A stretch of 64,000 nt of DNA, from the NCBI GenBank assembly GCA_934045075.1, contig OW203740.1, positions 17,249,878 to 17,313,877 on the forward strand, read 5' to 3'. How positions within the stretch are numbered: the first letter of the stretch is position 1; every line of letters starts with the position of its first letter. The position numbers and the translations under genes are program-made. This DNA comes from Yponomeuta sedellus. Taxonomy: Eukaryota; Arthropoda; Insecta; Lepidoptera; Yponomeutidae. Shown piece by piece: positions 63,889-64,000 of the stretch. Below the pieces are notes generated by a model that saw only the letters and a program-made list of their open reading frames with translations, was not told the DNA's origin and did not search any database.

Positions 63889-64000
63889 ACATTATAATAT
63901 AAAAACATGCCTCAAAAAAACGTATATTACGACGTGGAATCTATTTATGAACTATTTATAAATGTAAGTACCTACAATTTTTTACGGCTCAATTCCGGTT

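Overview
This 64 kb window looks like gene-poor, repeat-dense chromosomal DNA from a moth or butterfly (Lepidoptera). The reasons are an AT-rich background, Helitron ends of the lepidopteran type (TC...CTAG followed by T, with the usual 'cttcacgtctaaacgg' core), LINE tails ending AATATTCTTATCTTATC, several tRNA-derived SINE families, a BEL/Pao element, a CsRn1/Kabuki-like Ty3 element and a Penelope-like remnant. No host protein gene could be identified with confidence. The long coding regions belong to two LTR retrotransposons, and most other open frames are repeat shadows, for example the YLSI/YLPT frame inside a GATA array.

Layout. 1-6.4 kb: LINE scraps, a tRNA SINE, a diverged repeat with an inverted partner at 42.8-43.5 kb, and a Penelope-like remnant with a broken GIY-YIG endonuclease. 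6385-13216: a BEL/Pao element with LTRs identical by eye, a 5-bp target duplication and a tRNA-Lys primer site, whose integrase is broken by a frameshift and a MITE-like insert. 13.3-18.2 kb: MITEs and 5S-rRNA-derived SINEs, one with a tRNA-SINE fragment nested in it. 18270-19374: a 1.1-kb GGTA/GATA array abutting a LINE tail. 19.8-34.7 kb: dense retroposons, including two families whose members fold back on themselves. 34749-39704: an apparently intact Ty3/gypsy element with identical LTRs and gag and pol in overlapping frames. 39.7-64 kb: more SINEs, Helitrons, MITEs, a BEL reverse-transcriptase fragment, a PIF/Harbinger derivative and an inverted pair of LINE 3' regions.

The most unusual signal is a retroposon family, here called P-SINE. 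It has a complete tRNA-like cloverleaf placed about 36 bp from its 3' end, and a 5' end that is the inverted complement of its 3' end. Seven copies are bounded by target duplications of 11-16 bp (an eighth has a weaker 9-bp one), so these rearranged structures were inserted as units. One contains tandem plus inverted units, and one carries two tRNA-like domains head to head. A second family, here called H-SINE, has two copies with 12-bp duplications; one contains a perfect 59-bp inverted repeat. A third family is derived from 5S rRNA. I cannot say from sequence alone whether these families are already catalogued.

Possible host sequence is limited to short unproven candidates: an RFX X-box/TATA/splice-donor arrangement near 30.56-30.68 kb, a possible terminal exon at 53217-53377 and a moderately GC-rich stretch near 26.6-27.0 kb. 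The gene poverty, young LTR elements and long GATA array would fit heterochromatin or a W chromosome, but this is only inference.
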